Source of the DNA: Flavobacterium psychrophilum
GTDB taxonomy: Bacteria > Bacteroidota > Bacteroidia > Flavobacteriales > Flavobacteriaceae
Assembly: GCA_020720185.1 (NCBI GenBank)
Contig: DYPB01000021.1
Location: 1 to 25,427, forward strand
DNA: 25,427 nucleotides
Reading direction: 5' to 3'
Of the stretch, positions 15,798 through 24,479 are shown one piece after another. The first letter of the stretch is position 1, and every line of letters starts with the position of its first letter. The notes beneath the pieces are model-generated. The model did no database searches. It had not been told where the DNA came from and saw nothing but the letters and a program-made list of their open reading frames with translations. Position numbers and translations under genes: made by a program.

Positions 15798-15860
15798 CCA
15801 TCAATTATTAATAATGGAAAAGTTGCACTTAAAACTTTAATCCGACTCAATAGTAAAATT

Positions 15861-17768
15861 ATGTCGTACTACAAAATAGAAAATCTCGAACAATATTTTA
15901 AACATTATAATAAAGCAGTTCGTGAACCGAAGAAGTTTTGGGGAAAAATTGCCGAGGAAAATTTTTCGTGGTATCAGCCTTGGGATAAAGTGATGGATTT
16001 TAATATGGCCGAAGCTAATTTTAAATGGTTTACCGATGCCAAATTGAACATTACAAAAAACTGTATTGACAGGCATTTATCAAAAAGAGCTGATAAAACA
16101 GCCATTATTTTTGAGCCAAATAATCCAGACGAGCAAGCACAACATATCACTTATGCTGATTTGCATCAAAGAGTTTGTAAAATGGCAAATGTTTTAAAAG
16201 AAAAAGGAATCAATAAAGGAGATAGAGTTTGTATTTATCTACCAATGATACCAGAATTAGCCGTTTCCGTATTGGCATGTGCTAGAATTGGAGCCATACA
16301 TTCGGTAGTTTTTGCAGGATTTTCTGCTACAGCTGTTGCCGCAAGAATTAACGATTCTTCTTGCAAAATGGTTATAACTTCAGATGGTGGTTATAGAGGT
16401 GAAAAAACGATTGATTTAAAATCAATTATTGATGAAAGTTTAATAAACTGTCCAACTGTAGAAACCGTTTTGGTTGCTAAACGCACCAATTCTAATGTAA
16501 AAATGATTGAAAATAGAGACTTTTGGTTGCATACTTTATTAAATGATGTATCTGATAATAATACCCCGGAAGTGATGGATGCTGAGGACCCTTTATTTAT
16601 TCTATATACTTCAGGTTCAACAGGAAAACCTAAAGGAATGGTTCATACAACAGCTGGCTATATGGTTTATACTGCTTATTCATTTAAAAATGTATTTAAT
16701 TATCAAGAAGACGATGTTTTTTGGTGTACTGCTGATATCGGCTGGATTACAGGACATTCATACATCTTATATGGTCCTTTATTAAATGGTGCTACAACAG
16801 TAATTTTTGAAGGTGTTCCATCCTATCCAAATTTCAGTCGATTTTGGGAAGTAATTGAAAAACATAAAGTTACACAATTTTATACTGCTCCAACAGCTAT
16901 TCGATCTTTGGCAAAAGAAAGTATAGATTATGTACAAAAATACCCGCTTTCTTCATTAAAAGTTATAGGATCTGTTGGAGAACCAATTAACGAAGAGGCT
17001 TGGCATTGGTTTAACGATCATGTTGGTGGCAAACGCTGCCCAATTGTTGATACTTGGTGGCAAACCGAAACTGGAGGAATTATGATTTCACCTCTATCGT
17101 TTGTAACACCAACAAAACCAACTTATGCCACACTTCCTTTGCCTGGTATTCAGCCCGTTTTGGTTGATGAGAAAGGAAATGAAATAGATGGAAATCAAAA
17201 AGATGGAAGTTTGTGTATAAAATTCCCTTGGCCAAGTATTGCACGGACAATTTGGGGCGATCATCAAAGATATATTGACACCTACTTTTCTGCTTTTGAA
17301 GGAAAATACTTTACAGGAGATGGTGCTTTACGAGATGAAGTAGGATATTATAGAATAACAGGTAGAGTAGATGATGTAATTATCGTTTCAGGACATAATC
17401 TTGGAACAGCTCCAATCGAAGATGCTATAAATGAGCATCCTGCAGTTGCTGAAAGTGCAATTGTTGGTTTTCCTCATGATATTAAAGGAAATGCATTATA
17501 TGGTTTTGTTATCCTGAAAGATACTGGTGAATACCGAAATCAAGATAATTTACGCAAAGAAATTAATCAAATCATTTCTGACCATGTTGGACCAATTGCA
17601 AAATTAGATAAAATTCAGTTTGTTTCTGGTTTACCAAAAACCCGTTCTGGAAAAATTATGAGAAGAATTTTAAGAAAAATTTCAGAAGGTGATTTTAGTA
17701 ATTTTGGAGATATTACCACGCTATTAAACCCTGAAATTGTAGAGGAAATTAAAAACGAGAAAATTTAA
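15861..17768 (+). CDS. acs: Acetyl-CoA synthetase (AMP-forming)
   Basis: A 635-residue ligase that activates acetate with ATP and CoA to acetyl-CoA, AMP and pyrophosphate, used for growth on or scavenging of acetate. The adenylation motif 'TSGSTGKPKG' is at 250-259, followed by 'TWWQTETGG' and 'YFTGDGALRDEVGYY RITGR' (split by the domain hinge). The C-terminal 'TRSGKIMRR' carries K598, the lysine reversibly acetylated in known Acs enzymes to switch off adenylation. Length and motif order are standard. It ends 14 bp before a shared bidirectional terminator and faces the nucleotidyltransferase/exonuclease pair, which in many bacteria lies near acs or acetate permease genes. Confidence 0.97.
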   Translation: MSYYKIENLEQYFKHYNKAVREPKKFWGKIAEENFSWYQPWDKVMDFNMAEANFKWFTDAKLNITKNCIDRHLSKRADKTAIIFEPNNPDEQAQHITYADLHQRVCKMANVLKEKGINKGDRVCIYLPMIPELAVSVLACARIGAIHSVVFAGFSATAVAARINDSSCKMVITSDGGYRGEKTIDLKSIIDESLINCPTVETVLVAKRTNSNVKMIENRDFWLHTLLNDVSDNNTPEVMDAEDPLFILYTSGSTGKPKGMVHTTAGYMVYTAYSFKNVFNYQEDDVFWCTADIGWITGHSYILYGPLLNGATTVIFEGVPSYPNFSRFWEVIEKHKVTQFYTAPTAIRSLAKESIDYVQKYPLSSLKVIGSVGEPINEEAWHWFNDHVGGKRCPIVDTWWQTETGGIMISPLSFVTPTKPTYATLPLPGIQPVLVDEKGNEIDGNQKDGSLCIKFPWPSIARTIWGDHQRYIDTYFSAFEGKYFTGDGALRDEVGYYRITGRVDDVIIVSGHNLGTAPIEDAINEHPAVAESAIVGFPHDIKGNALYGFVILKDTGEYRNQDNLRKEINQIISDHVGPIAKLDKIQFVSGLPKTRSGKIMRRILRKISEGDFSNFGDITTLLNPEIVEEIKNEKI

Positions 17769-17782
17769 TTCTCTAATAAAAG

Positions 17783-17820
17783 ATTAAAGGCAAGATTATA
17801 ATTTTAATCTTGCCTTTAAT
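17783..17820. terminator. Bidirectional terminator between acs and the exonuclease-fold gene
   Basis: A perfect 16-bp stem, ATTAAAGGCAAGATTA (17783-17798), with a 6-nt loop and its exact complement at 17805-17820, followed by T-rich sequence on both sides. It serves acs on the plus strand and the converging gene on the minus strand. The last codons and stop of the minus-strand gene lie inside the stem. Confidence 0.85.
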
Positions 17821-18323
17821 TTTAAAAATAACATTGCAATAGAAAATGCTTCATTTGACGCAAAATATCTTTCAGATTTTGATATTAAATAAATTTTTAA
17901 CAATTCGTCAATATCAAATCTTTTTTCATTTGCTAAAACTAATCGTTGGTGCATAATCTCAACATCAAAAGCTTCGTTTTTTAATCGACCACATTTCATT
18001 TTTTCGAGAGCAATATTTATAATTTCAATATCAGAATTAATATGATAACCAATTAAAATAGAATTATTTATATAGTTTATAAATTGCTCAATTTCATTGT
18101 TTCCCGAATTATTTATTGCAATTTCAAACGAATCATTTATGAAAATATTATTATTAATAATAGCAACTGCACCAATTGATAAAATATTAGAATTTTGAAC
18201 ATCAAAACCATCTGTCTCAATACTTAAAACAACATATCTATTAGCTTTAATATCAAATTTTGAAAGATAATTTTTCCAAAATTCAGGATATTCATTAATT
18301 ATATTTTTAATCCAATCAATCAT
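17796..18323 (-). CDS. DEDDh exonuclease-fold protein, catalytically degenerate
   Basis: A 175-residue protein with the fold of DNA polymerase III epsilon-type 3'-5' exonucleases ('NILSIGAVAI', 'YINNSILIGYHINSDIEIIN'). The catalytic set is largely lost: the usual 'DTETTG' reads 'SIETDG' (S34 for the first Asp, E36 kept), D98 is kept in 'HINSD', but the final 'HTASGDA' motif reads 'YFASNEA', giving Y153 for His and E158 for Asp. Active relatives also have an 'IHGI'-like region that is not apparent here. It follows the nucleotidyltransferase gene by 4 bp. It may bind nucleic acid or nucleotides or the partner protein without cutting. Fold assignment is good; inactivity is inferred. Confidence 0.82.
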   Translation of the reverse strand: MIDWIKNIINEYPEFWKNYLSKFDIKANRYVVLSIETDGFDVQNSNILSIGAVAIINNNIFINDSFEIAINNSGNNEIEQFINYINNSILIGYHINSDIEIINIALEKMKCGRLKNEAFDVEIMHQRLVLANEKRFDIDELLKIYLISKSERYFASNEAFSIAMLFLKLKARLKL

Positions 18324-18327
18324 TTTT

Positions 18328-20229
18328 TTAAGAGTAATGTGTAAGCGTGAATTTACTTTTAATAATTTCTTCTAATTCTTTAAATGCTAAAAATGAACTT
18401 TTTAGCTTTTCCTTATCTGTTTTTGAAAGTTCAACAATATTAATGTATTGCCCATTATTATCATTCTTTAATCCCTCCAAAGTTGATAATCGTGTTAATT
18501 CATTAAAGGCTTCAGCACAATTCTTATAGATTTCTTTATATTTTGGTTCAATAAGTGCTAACTGCTTGTACCTCAAATTAGTATTTTGTATCCCGCTAAC
18601 ATTTTGACTTAATATTAACAATCTCGCACCATCTACTAATGGCATTATAGCTCTATTTTTTATATCAAATTTCCCTTTATTTTCTCCATCTTCTTCAATA
18701 TTTATTTTTTTGAAAAAGCTTAAAGGCAATGGCATTTTTAAGGTAATATTACCTAAAAAATCATACAAACGAGAGTTATTCTTACGGTTTTGATATACTA
18801 TATCTGTTAATTGCTTTTCAAATGTTGTTTCGCCATACACCAAATCAAAATCTAAAAATATATCACAAATCTCATCTTCTGATTCTGTTGGTTCATTTAT
18901 CCAATTTTCAAAATGTTTTGTCCAGTCTGTCAATGATTTACAAAATAAAATATTGCTAGCAATATGATTATTGGGACAATAATAATACCCTAATTTTTCT
19001 AAAATTGCAGTTGCTTTTTTAGCTAATTTCAAAAAATAATCTCTTACATCTCTATAATTTTCAGCTGAAACATCGTCAAAAACTAAAAAACTATCCTGAT
19101 CGGTTAATAATAATTGCTCTTTCCTAGCTTGACTACCAATACTAAACCAAGCGAATCGGGTAGGGGGAGCTCCTAATTCAAGTATTGATAACTCTATAGC
19201 TCTCTTTATTATTGAAAAAATAATTTCTCCTGAAATTGCACTAATATGTGAAATTGGAATATTCTTTGTCATCGATGATTGTATCAATGCAGTTAATTTT
19301 TCCCGAGATTTTTTTAAATCTTTTCCATTTTGTGCTTTCTTAATTTCTTTCATCAAAACACCAGGATTATTTGTTTGTGCAACAACTAAATCATGTTCTG
19401 ATATTATTCCTTTTATTTCTGATTTATCTGAACCATTGAGAGTTACACATAAATGACTAACGCTATACTTCAGCATTAATAATTGTGCTTCTGCCAATGA
19501 TAAATTTTCTGAAACAGTAATTACTGGTGCCGACATTATTTTATCAATAGTTGATAATATAGAAAAAAGCCCAGTTCCAACTTTTGATTTAAAATCCCAA
19601 TCTGTAACAATTCCAATAGGAAAATTATTTTCTGTGATTAGAACACTATCGCTATATGAATCTGACATTAATTCTGCAACTTCTCGAATTGTTTTTGTAT
19701 TTATTGCTATTATTGGTTTTTTATTATATTCTAATGACTGGAAATATTGAATTTCAGCTTGAGTTTCATTATGTAAAATAGCATCTTTAGAATTACCATT
19801 ATCTTTTGATAATGTTGATGTTGAAGCAAAACTTTCTAATAAAAAGTCTAAAACTTCACTGTTCTTTGCTAATAAAGGCTTAAAAACTGTAATCGGAATG
19901 GCATAAATTATTGATTCTTCACGAGCGGTGGCGTTCATCATATAATTATTCTTTGCAAAAAATGGTCGCAACCCAAAAACATCTCCCGTTTTACACTTAT
20001 TTAGTAATGTTTCTTCGGCATCTGCAATCGTAGTTAAATGAATCACACCTGAAAAAACCAAATAAAAATCATTATGTAACGCATCATTTATCTGAAATAA
20101 TGATTTGTTTTTTTCAAGATTAAAAACTTTAATATTTGAAGAAACATCAATTAATTCATTATATATCAAGGAATTAAATGGTTCAAAATCTTTCAAAAAA
20201 TCTGCAACTTGATTAACAATTGGAGTCAT
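18328..20229 (-). CDS. cNMP-binding / CBS pair / DUF294 nucleotidyltransferase-like protein
   Basis: A 633-residue cytoplasmic signalling protein. Domains in order: cyclic-nucleotide-binding-like domain (about 10-140, 'GVIHLTTIADAEETL', 'KCKTGDVFGLRPFF'), two CBS domains (about 175-300, 'GIVTDWDF' and 'GIISEHDLV') that may bind adenine nucleotides, and a DUF294 nucleotidyltransferase fold with 'GSQARKE' at 365-371 and 'TDQDS' from T375, the metal-binding DxD of the superfamily. A helical C-terminal domain follows. Relatives are related to GlnD-type uridylyltransferases and often lie next to acetate-use genes, here acs. The target of the transferase is unknown. A -7-like TAATTTTG lies on the minus strand at 20260-20253 without a good TTG. 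It overlaps functionally with the exonuclease-fold gene 4 bp downstream. Confidence 0.9.
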   Translation of the reverse strand: MTPIVNQVADFLKDFEPFNSLIYNELIDVSSNIKVFNLEKNKSLFQINDALHNDFYLVFSGVIHLTTIADAEETLLNKCKTGDVFGLRPFFAKNNYMMNATAREESIIYAIPITVFKPLLAKNSEVLDFLLESFASTSTLSKDNGNSKDAILHNETQAEIQYFQSLEYNKKPIIAINTKTIREVAELMSDSYSDSVLITENNFPIGIVTDWDFKSKVGTGLFSILSTIDKIMSAPVITVSENLSLAEAQLLMLKYSVSHLCVTLNGSDKSEIKGIISEHDLVVAQTNNPGVLMKEIKKAQNGKDLKKSREKLTALIQSSMTKNIPISHISAISGEIIFSIIKRAIELSILELGAPPTRFAWFSIGSQARKEQLLLTDQDSFLVFDDVSAENYRDVRDYFLKLAKKATAILEKLGYYYCPNNHIASNILFCKSLTDWTKHFENWINEPTESEDEICDIFLDFDLVYGETTFEKQLTDIVYQNRKNNSRLYDFLGNITLKMPLPLSFFKKINIEEDGENKGKFDIKNRAIMPLVDGARLLILSQNVSGIQNTNLRYKQLALIEPKYKEIYKNCAEAFNELTRLSTLEGLKNDNNGQYINIVELSKTDKEKLKSSFLAFKELEEIIKSKFTLTHYS

Positions 20230-20401
20230 AAAATCTAAAAATATTTTTTTTACAAAATTAGTTATATTTTACATTGAAATACCATTATTTGCATATTCTT
20301 ATTAAACAATTTTAAAGCATAGTATGATTTTCTAAATATATTTGACTTATAATTTATATTATGTAAAATAGAAAATATGTAATTTTTAAAATTAACCAGT
20401 T

Positions 20402-21940
20402 TTAATCTTCTTCATTCATAATCTTTTCACGAAATTTCTTTCCAATCAATAATGTTAATTTCAAAGCATAATCTTCCGTAAGCCACTCTCTATAATTTTT
20501 GCTACACTGACTTAAACAGTATGAATATCTCTTAACTCGATATTCATAATCTGGCTGCAACAATTTTGATAATGATTTTGCTTCTTGCAGCGTTTCAGTA
20601 TTATCAACACACATTCCAGCATGTTGTTCTAATGATTTTTCTAATACAACTTTAGAACGCAAATTGTTTTTAATTGCTAATTTATGTTCTGCATCAACAT
20701 TAAATGTGATATCTTCTGTTTTACTAAATCTTTTTTTCAATTCTTCAGGCATTGTGTACGAAAAATTAAGCTCTATATCAACATCTTCCCTTAAATTTTC
20801 TAAATAATATTCTGGTGATTTGAATATATGTTGCCAATTTACTGGCTCGTTCCACAATCGAAATCGGGCCGCATTATTACCCAAATCGATTACTGTAAAA
20901 TGGTCTTTATTCTCTAATCTTCTACTTCCACGACCTATCATCTGAAAATATAATGTCAATGATTTTGTAGCTCTATTTAATATAATGGTTTCAACTGTTG
21001 GCTCATCAAAACCTGTGGTTAAAATTCCAACTGATGTTAAAATAGCATCTGGCGTATGTTTAAACCATTTTAAAATTGCCTTTCTTTCTTCATTATTATG
21101 TGTATTATCAAGGTGTTTTATTGGATATCCTGCTTCTTTAAATGTCTCACAAACATATAACGATGTATTTATTCCGTTATTAAATATTAAAGTCTTTTTT
21201 CCTAATGATTTTTCGGTGTAGGCATGCAATAATTTTTCTTGCATAACCATATTTGTATATAAATCGTCGGATGATTTAACGGTGTAATCGCCATTAATAC
21301 CTACTTTTAATGAAGACAAACCTACATCATAACTATAGGTGGTGGCTTTTGCTAAAAATCCTTTGTCGATAAGGTTTTGAATAGTATCGCCAACTATTAA
21401 TTCATTATAATTTTCGTGCATTGGCAATCCTATATTCGAACTCAAAGGGGTTGCCGTTACGCCTAAAATAAATACATTCTCGAAGGAACTGAATAGTTTT
21501 CTGAACGAATTAAAATGGGCTTCATCAATTATTACAAGCCCAACATTATCTATTTTTAATAATTCGTCGTTTAATCTATTTTTTAAGGTTTCAACCATTG
21601 CGACAAAGCATGAATACTCATCTTGATCGGGTAGTTCTTTTATTTTGCTATTGATTATTTTGTTTTTTACATCAAATCCTTTAAGCATTTTTGAGGTTTG
21701 CTTACACAATTCTATTCGATGGGTTAAAACAATTACCTTTTTATTATTTTGTGATAAATATCGTCTAACAATTTCTGAAAAAATTACGGTTTTTCCGCCT
21801 CCTGTTGGGAGTTGGTATAACAAATGATAATTTGACTTTGCATTTTCTAATCGTTCAAAAATGGCATCAATATCTCCTTTTTGGTAGCCGTAGAGCTCTT
21901 TTTTATCCTCAATTTCGTGTTTAAAAGTTGCGTTCGGCAT
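20402..21940 (-). CDS. Superfamily 2 DEAD/DEAH-box helicase (RAD25/SSL2-like)
   Basis: A 512-residue ATP-driven nucleic-acid translocase. 'GYQKGDIDAI' near the N-terminus precedes Walker A 'PTGGGKT' at 45-51. 'VIIDEAH' has D139-E140-A141-H142, and 'GVTATPL' is motif III. The second RecA lobe shows 'TLIFNNGINTS', 'LTTGFDEPTVETIILNRATKS' and motif VI 'QMIGRGSRR' (arginines at 337, 340 and 341). The C-terminal 120 residues are charged and resemble no nuclease or other known domain that I can identify. The layout matches stand-alone SSL2/Res-type helicases of Bacteroidota. It is a single-gene unit with a strong promoter at 21961-21990. Its substrate is not evident; no restriction or defence partner is adjacent. 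Confidence 0.92.
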   Translation of the reverse strand: MPNATFKHEIEDKKELYGYQKGDIDAIFERLENAKSNYHLLYQLPTGGGKTVIFSEIVRRYLSQNNKKVIVLTHRIELCKQTSKMLKGFDVKNKIINSKIKELPDQDEYSCFVAMVETLKNRLNDELLKIDNVGLVIIDEAHFNSFRKLFSSFENVFILGVTATPLSSNIGLPMHENYNELIVGDTIQNLIDKGFLAKATTYSYDVGLSSLKVGINGDYTVKSSDDLYTNMVMQEKLLHAYTEKSLGKKTLIFNNGINTSLYVCETFKEAGYPIKHLDNTHNNEERKAILKWFKHTPDAILTSVGILTTGFDEPTVETIILNRATKSLTLYFQMIGRGSRRLENKDHFTVIDLGNNAARFRLWNEPVNWQHIFKSPEYYLENLREDVDIELNFSYTMPEELKKRFSKTEDITFNVDAEHKLAIKNNLRSKVVLEKSLEQHAGMCVDNTETLQEAKSLSKLLQPDYEYRVKRYSYCLSQCSKNYREWLTEDYALKLTLLIGKKFREKIMNEED

Positions 21941-21960
21941 TGTTTATTTTTTGATTTTTG

Positions 21961-21990
21961 CAAAAATACACTTAAAAAAATGTTTTTCAA
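21961..21990 (-). promoter_or_regulatory. Promoter of the helicase gene
   Basis: On the minus strand TTG (21990-21988), 19 bp, TATTTTTG (21968-21961): an excellent match to the Bacteroidota consensus, about 20 bp upstream of the helicase ATG. Confidence 0.78.
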
Positions 21991-21996
21991 TATTAT

Positions 21997-22029
21997 TTGT
22001 AGTGATTATTATCAAAATCATTAAATTTG
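21997..22029 (+). promoter_or_regulatory. Probable promoter of the DUF3817-mscS-WbqC cluster
   Basis: TTG at 21997-21999, 22 bp (slightly long), then TAAATTTG at 22022-22029, 20 bp upstream of the ATG at 22050. It is back to back with the helicase promoter and supports 22050 as the true start. Confidence 0.5.
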
Positions 22030-22049
22030 CCAATAAATTAATTCAAAAA

Positions 22050-22334
22050 ATGTTAAAATTATTCAAAATTACAGCTGTTTTAGAAGGTATTTCCTATTTG
22101 GTTTTATTCTCAAATATGATTTTCATCAAACCTTATGATCCTATTTTTTACAAAAAACTCTTGTTTCCTATCGGGATGAGTCATGGAATGCTATTTATAT
22201 TTTATATTATCCTGGCGGTGCTTTTATTCAAACCTCAAAAATGGAGTTTTAAAACATTATCAATTATTTTATTGGCTTCGCTCCTACCGTTTGCAACTTT
22301 TTTTATCGAACGAAAATATTTGAATAATGCATAA
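22050..22334 (+). CDS. DUF3817 family small membrane protein
   Basis: 94 residues from the ATG at 22050. 'AVLEGISYLVLF' near the start, 'PIGMSHGMLFIFYI' in the middle and 'ASLLPFATFFIERKYL' at the end match the DUF3817 pattern (EGxSYL, GxxHGxLF, PFxxFxxdR). Three hydrophobic segments indicate an inner-membrane protein. The frame is open upstream to 21951, but the likely promoter at 21997-22029 lies inside that extension and the family begins at the later ATG. Its last 8 bases overlap the start of the mechanosensitive channel gene, so the two are translationally coupled. No function is established for the family. Confidence 0.88.
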   Translation: MLKLFKITAVLEGISYLVLFSNMIFIKPYDPIFYKKLLFPIGMSHGMLFIFYIILAVLLFKPQKWSFKTLSIILLASLLPFATFFIERKYLNNA

Positions 22335-23586
22335 ATACCTAAAAAAACTCTTTGAATGGTCTTACCCTATTTTTAAAGACTGGGATTGGAACTATACCAT
22401 TGCTGCTTATAGTAGTTTAGTTATTAATATACTTATATTAAGTCTTTCATCTTATATTATATACCAGTTTTTTAGAGCAATATTGATTACTATAATGAAT
22501 CTTATTGCCCAAAAGACTAAAACTAAGTTTGATGATTTGTTAATATCTAATAAAACAGCTATGTACATTTCCCATCTTTTTCCTCTACTGTTTATTTACA
22601 AATCTGTACCCGTCATTTTAGAAAATTATGTCTATTGGGAAGAAGTTTTTGGCAAATTAATAGGTACTTACATTATTTTATTATTTCTCTGGATCATCAG
22701 AACGGTTTTTAACGCCCTGAAAGACTATCTAAAAACAATCCCCGAATATTCCGATAAACCTATTGATAGTTACATACAAGTTATTATGATTGTCCTATGG
22801 GCTATTGGTGTTACGGTAATCTTATCTAAAATTTTTGATGTCAAATTAAGCCAAATGTTAGCCATGCTTGGTGCCGTTTCAGCTATTGTTTTATTAATTT
22901 TCAGAGATACTATTCTTGGTTTTGTTGCCAGTATTCAAGTTTCTGTTAATGATATGGTTCGGATAGGCGATTGGATTACTATGGATAAGTTTGGTGCAGA
23001 TGGCGATGTTATCGAAATTAATTTAGCAACCGTTAAGGTTCGTAATTTTGATTATACTACTACTACAATTCCTACTTATAGTTTAATTTCCGACTCGTTT
23101 AAGAACTGGCGGGGAATGCAAAAATCTGATGGACGACGCATTAAAAGACATATTCTAATTAAATCAAAAAGCGTTCGATATATTGTAAATGACGAATTAA
23201 AAGATTTTAAAAAAATACAACTTATTTCTGATTATATTACTAAAAAAGAACTCGAAATAACAAAATACAACACCATTAATCATATTGATAAATCTATTTC
23301 TATTAATGGTAGGAATTTAACTAATCTTGGTTTATTTAGAAAATACATTATTAGGTATCTCGAAACCCATAATGGAGTTAATAAAGAAATGTTATTAATT
23401 TGCAGACAATTACAACCAACTTCTGAAGGTATCCCTTTAGAAATTTATGTCTTTTCTAAAGATAAAAAATGGGAAAATTACGAATACATAATGGCTGATA
23501 TCTTTGATCACATTATTGCTTCTGTTCCCTTTTTTGAATTAGAACTTTTTGAATTACCTTCCGAAGGTAGATCTGTCTATTTATAA
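22327..23586 (+). CDS. MscS-family mechanosensitive channel, YbdG-like
   Basis: A 419-residue inner-membrane protein that likely opens under membrane tension to release solutes during osmotic downshock. About five transmembrane helices precede the MscS core: pore-lining helix 'MLGAVSAIVLLIFRD' (about 178-192) and 'LGFVASIQVSVNDMVRIGDWI', then the beta domain 'GADGDVIEINLATVKVRNFD' with 'TIPTYSLI'. 'NWRGM' at 260-264 followed by 'SDGRRIKRHI' is typical of the YbdG miniconductance branch, and the length is close to that of E. coli YbdG (415 residues). The start overlaps the DUF3817 stop. 34 bp separate its stop from the WbqC gene. The channel family is clear; gating properties are inferred. Confidence 0.93.
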   Translation: MHKYLKKLFEWSYPIFKDWDWNYTIAAYSSLVINILILSLSSYIIYQFFRAILITIMNLIAQKTKTKFDDLLISNKTAMYISHLFPLLFIYKSVPVILENYVYWEEVFGKLIGTYIILLFLWIIRTVFNALKDYLKTIPEYSDKPIDSYIQVIMIVLWAIGVTVILSKIFDVKLSQMLAMLGAVSAIVLLIFRDTILGFVASIQVSVNDMVRIGDWITMDKFGADGDVIEINLATVKVRNFDYTTTTIPTYSLISDSFKNWRGMQKSDGRRIKRHILIKSKSVRYIVNDELKDFKKIQLISDYITKKELEITKYNTINHIDKSISINGRNLTNLGLFRKYIIRYLETHNGVNKEMLLICRQLQPTSEGIPLEIYVFSKDKKWENYEYIMADIFDHIIASVPFFELELFELPSEGRSVYL

Positions 23587-23620
23587 GTTTTTTTTTATCC
23601 TAAAATATTTGCAAAAACCG

Positions 23621-24232
23621 ATGAAACCCCTACTCTATCCTTCCTACTTTCCGTCGATAAGCCAATTTGCAATTATGGCACAGGCAACTGATTTTGTTTT
23701 TGAAACCGAAGATAATTATCAAAAACAAACTAACCGTACCCGAGCCTTTATATACAGTCCAAATGGTATTCAACTACTTAATATCCCTATAAAACACAGT
23801 CCGAATGTGTATCAAAAGACAAAAGATGTTTTAATTGAAAATGCTTTTGGGTGGCAAAGGCAACATCTTAAATCATTAGAGGCTGCTTATCGAAGTTCTC
23901 CTTTTTTTGAATATTTTGAAGCTATTTTTCAGCCTATTTTTAATAAAAAACATACTTTTTTATTAGATTTGAATTTAGAAACTATCGAATTAATTTCAAA
24001 ATGTATGCAACTGAAAGTAAACTATTCTAAAACGACCGAATACTTTCATACTGTTACTGATTTTGAAGATTATAGATATTTGATAAATGGTAAAAAAGAT
24101 ACCACCGTTTTAACCCCATATACACAAGTATTTAAAGAAAAACACGGATATATCAATAATTTATCAATAGTTGATTTATTGTTTAATGAAGGTAGGTATG
24201 CGTTAGATTATTTAAAGAACCAGAAGATATAA
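23621..24232 (+). CDS. WbqC family protein
   Basis: 203 residues from the ATG at 23621. 'YPSYFPSISQFAIMAQA' at the N-terminus, 'NYQKQTNRTRAFIYSPNGIQLLNIPIKH' (read in two parts) and 'WQRQHLKSLEAAYRSSPFFEYF' are hallmarks of the WbqC family, named from an O-antigen cluster gene but widespread in Bacteroidota chromosomes. The biochemical role is unsettled; a link to glycan modification has been proposed. The frame is open back to 23549 inside mscS, but family alignment favours 23621, 34 bp after the mscS stop. It is the last gene of the DUF3817-mscS-WbqC cluster and is followed by hairpins. Confidence 0.9.
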   Translation: MKPLLYPSYFPSISQFAIMAQATDFVFETEDNYQKQTNRTRAFIYSPNGIQLLNIPIKHSPNVYQKTKDVLIENAFGWQRQHLKSLEAAYRSSPFFEYFEAIFQPIFNKKHTFLLDLNLETIELISKCMQLKVNYSKTTEYFHTVTDFEDYRYLINGKKDTTVLTPYTQVFKEKHGYINNLSIVDLLFNEGRYALDYLKNQKI

Positions 24233-24240
24233 GTTGTTTA

Positions 24241-24300
24241 ATTTTTATCAAAAAAAACAAAGAAGAATACCTATATATTTATTAAAACTTTGATAAAAAT
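24241..24300. repeat. Spaced 12-bp inverted repeat after the WbqC gene
   Basis: ATTTTTATCAAA (24241-24252) and its exact complement TTTGATAAAAAT (24289-24300), 36 bp apart. It could pair in the 3' end of the WbqC transcript. All but two base pairs are A-T. Confidence 0.45.
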
Positions 24301-24321
24301 AATTAATTATTAAAAAAATGT

Positions 24322-24353
24322 ATTTTAATAACCAATAATTAAAATGTTTTTTT
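24322..24353 (+). terminator. Weak AT-only hairpin with T-run
   Basis: ATTTTAAT, 8-nt loop, ATTAAAAT, then G and seven T. The stem has no G-C pair, so termination would be weak. The strong hairpin 50 bp downstream is the likelier end of the WbqC transcript. Confidence 0.35.
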
Positions 24354-24396
24354 AGACCTTTAATAAATAATAAACCTCCTTTATCTTATAGATTTC

Positions 24397-24441
24397 AAAA
24401 GTCTATTATCAAATTTAAACCGTTTGATAATAGACTTTTTT
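24397..24441 (+). terminator. Strong intrinsic terminator
   Basis: A perfect 17-bp stem, AAAAGTCTATTATCAAA (24397-24413) with its complement at 24423-24439 and a 9-nt loop, followed by a T-rich tract. The A-run on the other side would let it also act on the minus strand. It lies 165 bp after the WbqC stop and insulates the last gene. Confidence 0.8.
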
Positions 24442-24479
24442 ATTTGTCTTATCATTTTTATCAGAATATATAAATATCA

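Noticed and set aside
15613..15804. A 63-codon minus-strand open frame upstream of acs
   Set aside because: Hydrophobic AT-rich translation with no family resemblance, and it would overlap the probable acs promoter (15766-15797).
20402..21940. Helicase as part of a restriction or phage-defence system
   Set aside because: No nuclease, methyltransferase or other defence gene is adjacent, and the gene has its own promoter; a stand-alone SSL2-like helicase is the simpler reading.
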